Source: Falsochrobactrum shanghaiense (GTDB lineage: Bacteria; Pseudomonadota; Alphaproteobacteria; Rhizobiales; Rhizobiaceae). Taken from it: DNA of 64,000 nucleotides. Where the stretch lies: contig NZ_QGDB01000007.1 in the NCBI RefSeq assembly GCF_003149535.1, positions 47,666 to 111,665 of the forward strand. Direction: 5' to 3'. Each line of letters begins with the position of its first letter. Positions within the stretch are counted from its first letter, which is position 1. The notes below the pieces were generated by a model. The model was not told the origin of the DNA and ran no database searches. It saw only the letters and a program-made list of their open reading frames with translations. Positions 1-7,492 of the stretch are shown piece by piece. A program made the position numbers and the translations under genes.

Positions 1-173
1 TCGGAAACTCCTGCGTCATCGCCGCCCACGATAACGCGATCCTTTGCCCTGATGGTGGGCGATTTCGATACCCCCCAACTTCGCCCTGCAACTCGCCGCT
101 CTTCCTGCGCCACCGTGGTCATTGCCCGCCGCTGATCCGCAGCGGCCGCTTGCAACCCCACGGAGGCCCGATC
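1..173. other. Upstream stretch, no recognisable gene
   Basis: No complete reading frame is recognisable here. One forward frame is open from the window edge to a TGA at 133-135, but its residues show no family motif, so it may be the tail of a gene lying outside the window or non-coding leader. A GGAGG at 162-166 serves the next gene. Confidence 0.3.
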
Positions 174-455
174 ATGCCACATGAACCCGTCGTCCTGCCG
201 CCGCGTTTTCTACGGACCAAGGAGGCCGCGACCTTTCTCAGCCTCTCGGCCCGGACCCTCGAAAAGCACCGCACCTACGGAACCGGGCCAGCCTATCGCA
301 AGCTTGGCGGCCGTGTGGTCTATGCCATCGACGATCTTGAGGCCTGGACCGAGCGCGGCGCGGTGACCTCCACCTCCGATCCGCGCGGCTCCGTGCTGCC
401 CGCCAAGCGTCATGCGTTTCCGTCCGGCCCGCAGGCCGGTCGTTACGCCCGCTGA
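174..455 (+). CDS. Helix-turn-helix (AlpA/excisionase-like) DNA-binding protein
   Basis: A short DNA-binding protein of about 93 residues. The core, with LRTKEAATFLSLSARTLEKH near residues 11-30, is the winged helix-turn-helix of the MerR/excisionase superfamily, followed by a wing-like GGRVVYAIDDLEAW. The ATG at 174 is chosen over an upstream TTG at 150 because GGAGG sits eight bases before it. It lies just ahead of repA in the same direction; small HTH proteins at this place are usual in rhizobial conjugative elements. A role in control of replication/transfer or in excision is inferred; the target is unknown. Confidence 0.75.
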   Translation: MPHEPVVLPPRFLRTKEAATFLSLSARTLEKHRTYGTGPAYRKLGGRVVYAIDDLEAWTERGAVTSTSDPRGSVLPAKRHAFPSGPQAGRYAR

Positions 456-473
456 TCGCAGCCGGTTCCCTTC

Positions 474-1649
474 ATGACGGTGCGACGCCGATCCCTTTCT
501 GAGCGCGGGCAGCTCGACCTGTTCCGGGCGCTCCCCGGCGATTTCGCGCCACGAGACGCGCAGGATCTCATGGCCTATCCCTTCTTCTCCCTCGCCAAGT
601 CGAAGCGCATCGCGCCCATCGACTTCGCCGCCGGCAATGTCTCCATCCGGGTCGAGGCTGTTCCCGATCACGGCATGGCCACGATCTGGGACGCCGATAT
701 TCTGATCTGGGCGGCGAGCCAGATCGTCGAAGCCCGCGACAGCGGCCTTCGCACCTCCCGGCTGATGGCCGCCACGCCCTACGAGATTCTCACCTATGTC
801 GGGCGCGGCACCGGCTTGCGCGACTATCAGCGCCTGAAGGCGGCGCTCGACCGGCTGCAATCGACCACGATTTCCACCTCGATCCGCCAGCCGGTCGAAG
901 GGCGCCGGCATCGCTTCTCCTGGATCAACGAATGGCAGGAACGCACCGACCATAGCGGCAGACCCGATGGCATCGAGATGATCGTGCCGGACTGGTTCTA
1001 CCAGGCCGTCCTCGACGATGCGCTCGTGCTGACCATCGACCGGACCTATTTCGATCTCACCGGCGGCCTCGACCGCTGGCTCTACCGCCTGGTGCGCAAG
1101 CACGGCGGCCGCCAGCGCGATGGCTGGCGGTTCGATTTCCGTCACCTTCACCAGAAATCCGGCAGCCTGTCGCCGTTCAAGCGCTTCGCCTTCGAGTTGC
1201 GCGACATCATCCGGCGCCAGCCGCTGCCGGGCTATTCGCTGTTTCTCGAGGCCGAGGTCGGCGGGCGAATGCTGCTGGCCTTCGAGCCGCTCGCGCCCTG
1301 TGGAAAACCTGTGGATGGCCTCGTGCTATCGGGAACCCGGACTATCGTGCTATCGGGAACCGGAGGCTCGTGCTATCAGGAACCGAAACCGGGCTTAACA
1401 CCCGGAACCCATTCAGGAAATCGCGCCCTTAACTTAGAGTCTAACAAAGAGTCTAACTTTGAAGAGCGCGCGCGCGATGTGGAAAACCTCATCCGCGACA
1501 CCGCCAGAAGCCTTGGTAGAGCCGCTAAGAAGAGGGCATCCGACGCCCCGGCATCGCCTCGACCGGCATCTGATCGAGGCGCAACCGAGGCTCCTGAATC
1601 TGCAGAAAGACCCCGCCTGCCTCTCGATCTGCCGGGGGGGTGCAAATGA
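474..1649 (+). CDS. repA: Replication initiator protein RepA (RPA family)
   Basis: Plasmid-type replication initiator of the RPA/replication initiator A family (391 aa). The N-terminal two thirds carry the family pattern: MAYPFFSLAKSKR near residue 33, TPYEILTYVGRG near residue 102, then a second winged-helix region with FKRFAFELRDIIRR near residue 238. The C-terminal 100 residues are low complexity and contain a repeated VLSG/CYQE stretch (about residues 283-304), encoded by three iteron-like DNA repeats. The stop overlaps the parA start (ATGA at 1646-1649), so the two are translationally coupled. In Tn4371-type elements this gene supports autonomous or rolling replication; whether it fires here is inferred. 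Confidence 0.9.
   Translation: MTVRRRSLSERGQLDLFRALPGDFAPRDAQDLMAYPFFSLAKSKRIAPIDFAAGNVSIRVEAVPDHGMATIWDADILIWAASQIVEARDSGLRTSRLMAATPYEILTYVGRGTGLRDYQRLKAALDRLQSTTISTSIRQPVEGRRHRFSWINEWQERTDHSGRPDGIEMIVPDWFYQAVLDDALVLTIDRTYFDLTGGLDRWLYRLVRKHGGRQRDGWRFDFRHLHQKSGSLSPFKRFAFELRDIIRRQPLPGYSLFLEAEVGGRMLLAFEPLAPCGKPVDGLVLSGTRTIVLSGTGGSCYQEPKPGLTPGTHSGNRALNLESNKESNFEERARDVENLIRDTARSLGRAAKKRASDAPASPRPASDRGATEAPESAERPRLPLDLPGGCK
1321..1384 (+). repeat. Three iteron-like 17-bp direct repeats
   Basis: The word TCGTGCTATCRGGAACC occurs at 1321-1337, 1345-1361 and 1368-1384, spaced 24 and 23 bp start to start, with one G/A difference in the last copy. The near two-turn spacing puts the copies on one face of the helix, as expected for initiator binding. 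Confidence 0.8.
1436..1457 (+). repeat. AGAGTCTAAC direct repeat
   Basis: AGAGTCTAAC occurs at 1436-1445 and 1448-1457, a 12-bp period, inside the AT-richer segment of the putative origin. It may be a strand-opening element or a second protein site. Confidence 0.5.
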
Positions 1650-2299
1650 TCATCGCGCTCCTCAACCAGAAGGGCGGTGTCGGCAAGACGACGCTGGCGC
1701 TGCATCTTGCCGGTGAACTGGCTCAGGGTGGCAAGCGCGTCACCCTGATCGACGCCGATCCGCAAGGCTCCGCCCTCGACTGGTCGCAACAACGCGCGCG
1801 TGAGGGCCTGCCACGCGCCTTCGGCACCGTTGGCCTGGCCCGCGACACGCTGCATCGCGAAGCGCCCGAACTCGCCCGCGATGTCGATCGCATCGTCATC
1901 GACGGGCCACCGCGCGTCGCCGGCCTCATGCGCTCCGCGCTGCTCGCCGCCGATCTCGTGCTGATCCCGGTGCAGCCATCGCCGTTCGACGGCTGGGCTT
2001 CGGCGGAGATGCTCGCCCTCCTGGCGGAGGCGCGCATCTACCGGCCCCAGCTCGTTGCCCGCTTCGTGCTCAACCGCTGCGGTGCCCGCACCGTCATCGC
2101 CCGCGAGACCGCCGAGACGCTGGCGGACCACGATCCTCCCGTGCTCACCAGCGCCATCGGCCAGCGCGTCGTCTTCGCCGACGCCGCGCAGACCGGGCGG
2201 CTCGTCCGCGAGATCGGGCGCCGATCACCCGCCGCGCGCGAGATTGCCGCCCTGGCCGCCGAGATCGGCCTGCTGGGGATCGGGAGGGTATCGGCATGA
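1646..2299 (+). CDS. parA: ParA-family partition ATPase
   Basis: A 217-aa P-loop ATPase of the ParA/MinD/Soj family that helps segregate the element. The deviant Walker A KGGVGKTT is at residues 9-16, the switch I DADPQGSALDW near residue 38, and IDGPPR marks the Walker B region near residue 89. It is the short ParA form without an N-terminal HTH. ATG 1646 is used because the run of G at 1634-1640 acts as ribosome site and the codon overlaps the repA stop. No separate parB is recognised; the ribbon-helix-helix gene at 3036 may be the partner. Confidence 0.92.
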   Translation: MIIALLNQKGGVGKTTLALHLAGELAQGGKRVTLIDADPQGSALDWSQQRAREGLPRAFGTVGLARDTLHREAPELARDVDRIVIDGPPRVAGLMRSALLAADLVLIPVQPSPFDGWASAEMLALLAEARIYRPQLVARFVLNRCGARTVIARETAETLADHDPPVLTSAIGQRVVFADAAQTGRLVREIGRRSPAAREIAALAAEIGLLGIGRVSA

Positions 2300-3039
2300 C
2301 GATCCTTACCGGCGACTGCCGCGAAGAAATGCCCTGGCACGCACCCTACGACATGATCATCGCCGATCCGCCCTATGGCGACACTTCGCTCGCCTGGGAT
2401 CGGCGCGTCGAGGGCTGGGTCGTGCTGGCGCGCGCCGCCCTCAGGCCGACCGGCTCGCTCTGGGTCTTCGGCTCGCTGCGCAGCTTCATGGCGACCGCCG
2501 ACCGCTTCACTGACGCCGGCTTGCGGATCGCGCAGGAGATCGTCTGGGAAAAGCAGAACGGCACCGGCTTTCATGCCGACCGCTTCAAGCGGGTGCATGA
2601 ACTGGCCGTCCAGTTCTATCCCGCCGAGACCGCTTGGCGTGACATCTACAACGACGTCCAGACCACGCCCGACGCGACGGCCCGCACGGTGCGGCGCAAG
2701 CAGCGCCCGCCCCATACCGGCCAGATCGACGCCGGCCATTATGTCAGCCATGACGGCGGGCCGCGCCTCATGCGCTCGGTCATCTACCTGCGCAACTGCC
2801 ACGGCCGCGCCATCCATCCGACCGAAAAGCCGTCGGCGCTCCTGGAGATCCTGATCCGCACGAGCTGCCCCGAAGGCGGCCTGGTCGGCGACTGGTTCGC
2901 CGGTTCCGGCGCGGCCGGGGAAGCCTGCCGGCTTTCCGGTCGGCGCTATCTCGGCTGCGAGATCGACCCCGACATGGCCGAGTGCGCGCGGGCGCGCATC
3001 GCCACCGTGCTGCCATTCCATGACGGAATTTCGTCATGA
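2296..3039 (+). CDS. Site-specific DNA methyltransferase (N6-adenine/N4-cytosine type)
   Basis: A 247-aa amino-methyltransferase. The catalytic motif DPPY is at residues 24-27 and the SAM-binding motif DWFAGSGAAGE follows near residue 200, preceded by HPTEKP. The order (catalytic motif first) is that of the beta class. No restriction gene is next to it, so it is an orphan methylase that probably protects the element from host restriction or marks its DNA. Start and stop overlap both neighbours by ATGA, placing it inside the parA-traF operon. Confidence 0.88.
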   Translation: MTILTGDCREEMPWHAPYDMIIADPPYGDTSLAWDRRVEGWVVLARAALRPTGSLWVFGSLRSFMATADRFTDAGLRIAQEIVWEKQNGTGFHADRFKRVHELAVQFYPAETAWRDIYNDVQTTPDATARTVRRKQRPPHTGQIDAGHYVSHDGGPRLMRSVIYLRNCHGRAIHPTEKPSALLEILIRTSCPEGGLVGDWFAGSGAAGEACRLSGRRYLGCEIDPDMAECARARIATVLPFHDGISS

Positions 3040-3290
3040 CGGCGCGCACCGAGAAGCGCTGCTTCGCTACGCGCCCGGCCGATCCCGATAGCTGGATCAA
3101 GGCCGGCGACGCGCCGCCAAAGCGCACGGATACCGCCGACGCCTATTCGGCGCGGCTGACCGTGGACATCACGCCGGCGCTGCGCGGCCGCATCAAGATC
3201 GCGGCCTTCCAGCGCGGCATCACCGTCGCCGACATGCTGCGCGACCTGCTGGCGCGCGAGTTTCCCGACATAGGGGGAGACCGCCCATGA
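3036..3290 (+). CDS. Small ribbon-helix-helix-like protein
   Basis: An 84-aa basic protein. Residues ~40-78 (YSARLTVDITPALRGRIKI ... GITVADMLRDLLAREF) fit a beta strand plus two helices, the ribbon-helix-helix fold used by plasmid regulators and ParG-type centromere binders. It overlaps the methylase stop and the next start (ATGA on both sides). Its place after parA makes a partition-partner or operon-regulator role plausible; this is inference. Confidence 0.65.
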   Translation: MTARTEKRCFATRPADPDSWIKAGDAPPKRTDTADAYSARLTVDITPALRGRIKIAAFQRGITVADMLRDLLAREFPDIGGDRP

Positions 3291-3772
3291 TCGGCATCGA
3301 CGCCCATGACGGCGATCTGACCCGCGCGGAACTGACCTGGGTGGAAGGCAAGACCGAATACTGGATCAGATTCGGCCATGCGACTGGTGAGCAGATCCTC
3401 GATCGCAACCGGCGTGTTGTATTCTTCCATCCCGGCACGGTGTTTGCGTTCGTCCGCTGGGCGGCGAACGACCACGGCACGATCATTTCGCGCCTCGACA
3501 TCCTGCGCGCGGTTGCGCCGGGCCAGTCCTATCAGACGCTGCCCTTCGTCCGTCCAGGGGGCGAAATCCTGCTGAAGATCGAAGGCTGGCCGAAGGTCGA
3601 GGCTGTCCTTCGCCATGTCGACGGGATCGAGGCCATAGGTGTCGATCCGGCCCAAGTCGATCCCGATCATTGGCGGCACGTCTCCCACTGGATAAACGCA
3701 GGCGAAGCGCCGCGTCCCTACACCGCGGAGCGTCATCAGGCATGGCTCTGGCGGCGGGAGATCGCCCCATGA
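3287..3772 (+). CDS. DUF2840 domain protein
   Basis: A 161-aa protein matching in content and position the DUF2840 family, which is found in alphaproteobacterial conjugative elements between parA and traF. It has no signal peptide or membrane segment. Features seen are a WVEGKTEYWIRFG segment near the N terminus and a conserved-looking HWRHVSHWINAGEAPRPYT near the C terminus. No biochemical function is known. It overlaps both neighbours by 4 bp. Confidence 0.75.
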   Translation: MIGIDAHDGDLTRAELTWVEGKTEYWIRFGHATGEQILDRNRRVVFFHPGTVFAFVRWAANDHGTIISRLDILRAVAPGQSYQTLPFVRPGGEILLKIEGWPKVEAVLRHVDGIEAIGVDPAQVDPDHWRHVSHWINAGEAPRPYTAERHQAWLWRREIAP

Positions 3773-4314
3773 CGCGCTTTCGCTATGTCATGGTGACGAC
3801 GGTTGCCACGCTCGGGATCGCCTTTGCCGGATTCGTTCCGACTGCGCCAAGGCTGGTCTGGAACGCATCGGCCAGCGTGCCGATCGGGTTCTATACTGTC
3901 GCACCCGACGACCGGATCGCGGTGCCCGATCTGGTCGCCGTCATCCCACCCGAACCCTTCGCCTCGTTTATGGTCGAGCGCGGCTACGTCGCACGCGACG
4001 TGCCGCTTCTGAAGCACGTTCTCGGCCTGCCCGGACAGCGCCTGTGCCGCGATGGCCGCGCCATTATCGTCGACGGCGTTCCGCTCGGCGAGGCGCGCGA
4101 CCACGACAGCTTCGGCCGAGACCTGCCGGTCTGGCAGGGCTGTCGCGTCATCGCCGAGGGCGAAGTGTTCCTGATGAACCCGGACGTCGGCGACAGCCTC
4201 GACGGCCGCTATTTCGGCCCGTTCCCCGCCTCGGCGGTGATCGGCCACGCGATCCCGCTTTTCACCGACGAAGACGGCGAGGGCCGCTTTGTCTGGCGCG
4301 CGCCGATGCGGTGA
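3769..4314 (+). CDS. traF: TraF-like S26 signal peptidase (conjugation pilin maturation)
   Basis: A 181-aa membrane-anchored serine protease. Residues 10-25 form the membrane segment; SVPIGFY carries the nucleophile Ser36 and LLKHVLGLPG the general base Lys82, the Ser/Lys pair of S26 peptidases. In RP4-type systems TraF trims and cyclises the TrbC pilin; trbC is present at 24500. The ATG at 3769 overlaps the DUF2840 stop and directly precedes the membrane segment, so longer upstream starts are rejected. Confidence 0.88.
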   Translation: MTRFRYVMVTTVATLGIAFAGFVPTAPRLVWNASASVPIGFYTVAPDDRIAVPDLVAVIPPEPFASFMVERGYVARDVPLLKHVLGLPGQRLCRDGRAIIVDGVPLGEARDHDSFGRDLPVWQGCRVIAEGEVFLMNPDVGDSLDGRYFGPFPASAVIGHAIPLFTDEDGEGRFVWRAPMR

Positions 4315-4382
4315 CAGCGCGTCCAGAGCGGGGCCGTTGAGCCGTCCCGCGTCTTCTCCACCGCATAGGAAAGGAGCCTTCC

Positions 4383-4718
4383 ATGGCACAGATCGGCCAG
4401 TTTACCCGCACCCCGTCCGGCTATTCCGGGCGACTCCGCACGCTCTCGCTGGACGTCGAGCTGACCTTTACGCCGTCGGAAAATGCGGACGCCGACAAGG
4501 CGCCTGCCTATCGCATCCATCTCGGCGATGAGTATGGGCCGGAAGTCGGCGCAGGCTGGAAACATTCCGGCGAGCGCGCGGGACCGTTCGTCTCCGTGCT
4601 TCTCGACGATCCAGTTTTCCAGCAGCCGATCCGCGCCCGCCTGTTCCAGTCGGACGAAGACGGCCGCGACTGGGGCTTGCACTGGACCCGCCAAAAGAAG
4701 CGCGACGAGCAGGAGTGA
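4383..4718 (+). CDS. DUF736 domain protein
   Basis: A 111-aa soluble protein with the DUF736 signature: start MAQIGQFTR, then LSLDVELTFTP, a YRIHLG...EVGAGWK segment, and a C-terminal LFQSDEDGRDWGLHWTR. An AAGGAG site lies seven bases upstream. The family is widespread on rhizobial plasmids next to relaxase genes; its role is unknown. It is followed within 2 bp by the lytic transglycosylase. Confidence 0.85.
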   Translation: MAQIGQFTRTPSGYSGRLRTLSLDVELTFTPSENADADKAPAYRIHLGDEYGPEVGAGWKHSGERAGPFVSVLLDDPVFQQPIRARLFQSDEDGRDWGLHWTRQKKRDEQE

Positions 4719-4720
4719 TC

Positions 4721-5485
4721 ATGGTCACGTCCTGCATCCGTCCCGCCTCGGGGAGATGTGGCGCCCGCCGCCGCATCCTCCTCCTTCTTCTTTCCGGCCT
4801 GTTCGTCACAGCCATTGCCCCGCTGCCCGGCCTGGCGCAGATCGCCGTGATGGGTCGTGCCGTCGCCGTGCATCCGCACGGCGCCCATATCGAAGAGGCT
4901 TCGCAGCGGTTCGGCATCCCGGCGGCATGGATCATCGCCGTGATGCAGGTCGAAAGCGCGGGCAATATGCACGCCATATCGTCTGCCGGCGCGATGGGGC
5001 TGATGCAGGTCATGCCCTCGACTTGGGCGGAGCTGCGCATCCGCCATGCTCTCGGCCGCGACCCCTTCGAGCCGCGCGACAACATCCTCGCGGGCACCGC
5101 CTACCTACGCGAGATGTGGGATCGCTACGGCAATGTTGCCGCGATGCTCGCGGCCTACAATGCCGGTCCCGGTCGCTACGATGAATACCGCGCGACGGCT
5201 CGTCCGCTGCCTGCCGAGACGCGCGCCTATGTCGCTGCTTTGACGCCGATCCTGCTCGGCGAGCGGCCTTCCGGCAGCGGCTCGACGGTCGCTCCGCCGC
5301 CCGACTGGCGCGAGGCGGCGCTCTTCGTCGCGCGTGAAATCGGCGCTTCCGCTGCCGATCCCGCGTCCCCCGACCGCACGCCGGACGATGCCCCTTCGCT
5401 CGTCCCGGCGGCACCGGACGCACTCACCGCCTTGCAGTCGGAGGGGCTGTTCGTCGCCCGCGATGCCGGTGGGGACCGGCCATGA
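4721..5485 (+). CDS. VirB1-like lytic transglycosylase (SLT domain)
   Basis: A 254-aa secreted muramidase that opens peptidoglycan for the mating channel. A signal peptide spans about residues 1-40 (basic RRR, then hydrophobic LLLLLSGLFV). The SLT domain follows with catalytic Glu78 in VMQVESAGN, then GAMGLMQVMPSTW and AAYNAGPGR, the three classic SLT motifs. The C-terminal 80 residues are Pro/Ala-rich and unassigned. ATG 4721 is preferred over GTG 4715 because AGGAG at 4711-4715 gives correct spacing. Confidence 0.9.
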   Translation: MVTSCIRPASGRCGARRRILLLLLSGLFVTAIAPLPGLAQIAVMGRAVAVHPHGAHIEEASQRFGIPAAWIIAVMQVESAGNMHAISSAGAMGLMQVMPSTWAELRIRHALGRDPFEPRDNILAGTAYLREMWDRYGNVAAMLAAYNAGPGRYDEYRATARPLPAETRAYVAALTPILLGERPSGSGSTVAPPPDWREAALFVAREIGASAADPASPDRTPDDAPSLVPAAPDALTALQSEGLFVARDAGGDRP

Positions 5486-5585
5486 GCAGCGGCACCGCAA
5501 TTCGCATCCCATCGGGCGCTGGCGTGTCATGGAGGGCGCAGAGGGTGGCGGCAGGCACCACGACCGAAAGATGGCGAGATAAAAG

Positions 5586-5717
5586 GCCGCACGGTGCGGC
5601 TGTGGCGGGCGGTTGTTTTTGTTCAGGTTTCCGGCGCGTCCCGCACCGTGCGGCGCTGGCGCGCACCGTGCGCTGCGCGCTCCTCTTCCTGATTTTCCTT
5701 GATGATTTGCACCGTGC
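5586..5717. repeat. Four GCAC(C/G)GTGC palindromes before the relaxase (candidate oriT/operator)
   Basis: Odd-length palindromes built on GCAC-S-GTGC occur at 5586-5600 (15 bp, GCCGCACGGTGCGGC), 5641-5653, 5661-5673 and 5709-5717, with centres 54, 20 and 46 bp apart. They fill the 240-bp interval between the transglycosylase and relaxase genes, where conjugative elements carry oriT and relaxosome sites. A possible reading frame of 85 codons crosses the interval but looks like a by-product of the repeats. Confidence 0.6.
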
Positions 5718-5728
5718 GGGGGCGCCCC

Positions 5729-7468
5729 ATGTCCGATGACAACGAGTTCCGCATCCGTCCGGGCCGTATCCGCTCGACCCGCGCGCAACAGGCGAGGCCC
5801 TTTGTCGCCCAGGCGCTCGCCGCCGCCCAGAAAGCCGGCGGACGCGTCTCGCGCTCCGGCAAGATCACCTCGGGCAACCGCTCACGCTTCGGGCGCGGTC
5901 AGCGCGCCAGCATCCAGGCCAACCGGCTTCTCACCGGACGCTCGCGCATCGCCGTCATCAAGACCCGCGTGGTTCGCCAAACGGCACGCTCGGCTCCGCT
6001 CGGCGCACACCTTAATTATCTGCGCCGCGATGGCGTGACCCGCGACGGGGAAAAGGCGCGGATGTTCGGCCCGGAAAGGGACGACATGGATGTCGGCGCT
6101 TTCGCGGAAAAGTGCCAGGACGACAGGCATCATTTCCGCTTCATCGTCTCGCCCGAAGACGCGGTGGACATGGCCAATCTGAAGGATCACGCCCGCGAGC
6201 TGATGGGGCAGATGGAGAAGGATCTCGGCACGCGCCTCGATTGGGTCGCCGTCGATCACTGGAACACCGACAATCCCCATATCCATATCATCCTGCGCGG
6301 CCGCACCGACGATGGCCAGGACCTGGTGATTTCCCGCGACTACCTCAAGGAGGGCATGCGCGCCCGTGCGCAGGATCTGGTCACGCAGGAACTCGGGCCC
6401 CGCACCGATCTGGAGATCCACCGCAATCTGGAGCGGCAGGTCGAGGCGGAACGCTGGACGCAGCTCGACCGGCAGCTTGTGCGCGACGCCGGCAAGTCCG
6501 GCATCATCGACCTTGCCCCGCTTCCCGACCGCCAGCCGGACGAGTTTCATACTCTGAAGGTGGGGCGGCTGCGAACCCTTGAAATCCGCGGGCTTGCCGA
6601 AGAGATCGGCCTCTCGCAATGGTTCATCAAGCCCGAAGCCGAAGCGGTCCTGCGTGAACTGGGCGAGCGCGGCGACATCATCAAGCGCATGCACCGTGCC
6701 CTGACCGAACGCGGCATCGAACGCGGCTCGGCCAGCTATGTCCTCGCCGGCGAAAGCCTTGACGTTCCCGTCATCGGCCGCCTGGTCGAGCGCGGCCTCG
6801 ACGACGAGTTGAAGGGCACCGCTTATGCCGTGGTCGACGGCACCGACGGGCGGACCCATCACATCAAGCTGCCGCATCTCGACGCCGCCGGCGACAGTCC
6901 GCCCGGTTCCATCGTCGAGTTGCGATCCTGGGAGGACCCGCAGGGGCAGCGCCGCGTCGCGCTCGCCGTCCGCGCCGATCTCGATCTTGGTGCGCAAGTC
7001 GGCGCCTCGGGCGCGACCTGGCTCGACCGGCAGGCCATCGCCCGCGATCCGATCGCGCTGTCGGACAGCGGTTTCGGCGCTGAGGTCCGTCAGGCTCTGG
7101 ACGAACGCGCTGAACATCTGATCGGCGAGGGCTTTGCCGAGCGGCAGGGCGGTCGCGTCGTCTTCGCGCGCCGGCTGCTCAGCACCTTGCGCCAACGCGA
7201 ACTCGACAACCTCGGCGAGAAGCTCGCAACCGAGACCGGCATGTCCTTCGAGCGCGCAGCCAGCGGCGAATATGTCGCCGGCTCCTATCGCCAGCGTTTC
7301 GCGCTCGCCTCCGGCCGCTTCGCCATGATCGACGACGGCCTCGGCTTCCAGCTCGTGCCCTGGTCGCCCTCTCTCGAAAAACAGATCGGCCGTCACGTCT
7401 CCGGCGTAGCCCGCGATGATGGCGGCGTAGATTGGGACTTCGGGCGCAAGCGCTCCCTCGGCCTTTAG
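5729..7468 (+). CDS. VirD2-type relaxase with DUF3363 domain
   Basis: A 579-aa conjugative relaxase that nicks oriT and pilots the single strand. The N-terminal part holds the metal-binding histidine motif VDHWNTDNPHIHIILRG at about residues 174-190, with an upstream RQTARSAPLGAHLNYLRRDGV segment as in MOB-P/VirD2-like enzymes. From about residue 250 on it matches the DUF3363 region typical of rhizobial element relaxases. ATG 5729 with GGGGG just upstream is chosen over upstream in-frame starts that would overlap the palindromes. traG follows after 24 bp. Confidence 0.9.
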   Translation: MSDDNEFRIRPGRIRSTRAQQARPFVAQALAAAQKAGGRVSRSGKITSGNRSRFGRGQRASIQANRLLTGRSRIAVIKTRVVRQTARSAPLGAHLNYLRRDGVTRDGEKARMFGPERDDMDVGAFAEKCQDDRHHFRFIVSPEDAVDMANLKDHARELMGQMEKDLGTRLDWVAVDHWNTDNPHIHIILRGRTDDGQDLVISRDYLKEGMRARAQDLVTQELGPRTDLEIHRNLERQVEAERWTQLDRQLVRDAGKSGIIDLAPLPDRQPDEFHTLKVGRLRTLEIRGLAEEIGLSQWFIKPEAEAVLRELGERGDIIKRMHRALTERGIERGSASYVLAGESLDVPVIGRLVERGLDDELKGTAYAVVDGTDGRTHHIKLPHLDAAGDSPPGSIVELRSWEDPQGQRRVALAVRADLDLGAQVGASGATWLDRQAIARDPIALSDSGFGAEVRQALDERAEHLIGEGFAERQGGRVVFARRLLSTLRQRELDNLGEKLATETGMSFERAASGEYVAGSYRQRFALASGRFAMIDDGLGFQLVPWSPSLEKQIGRHVSGVARDDGGVDWDFGRKRSLGL

Positions 7469-7492
7469 CCTCAACCAGAAAGGACCATCGCA

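Larger units (their letters stand above)
1299..1486. other. Putative replication origin embedded in the 3' part of repA
   Basis: Within 190 bp there are three copies of a 17-bp repeat, three DnaA-box-like TGTGGAWNR words (TGTGGAAAA at 1299-1307, TGTGGATGG at 1310-1318, TGTGGAAAA at 1478-1486), and a relatively AT-rich segment with a second direct repeat at 1436-1457. Iterons next to DnaA boxes and an AT-rich tract are the standard parts of an iteron origin. Location inside the repA reading frame is unusual but known for some plasmid initiators. Function is inferred only. Confidence 0.5.

Noticed and set aside
210..1151. Long minus-strand frame (313 codons) opposite the HTH and repA genes
   Set aside because: It is antisense to two recognisable genes, has no family motifs, and reflects GC-rich third-position bias.
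5482..5739. 85-codon frame between the transglycosylase and the relaxase
   Set aside because: Although it begins with an ATGA overlap, its residues follow the palindromic repeats and match no family; the interval is better read as oriT/operator DNA.
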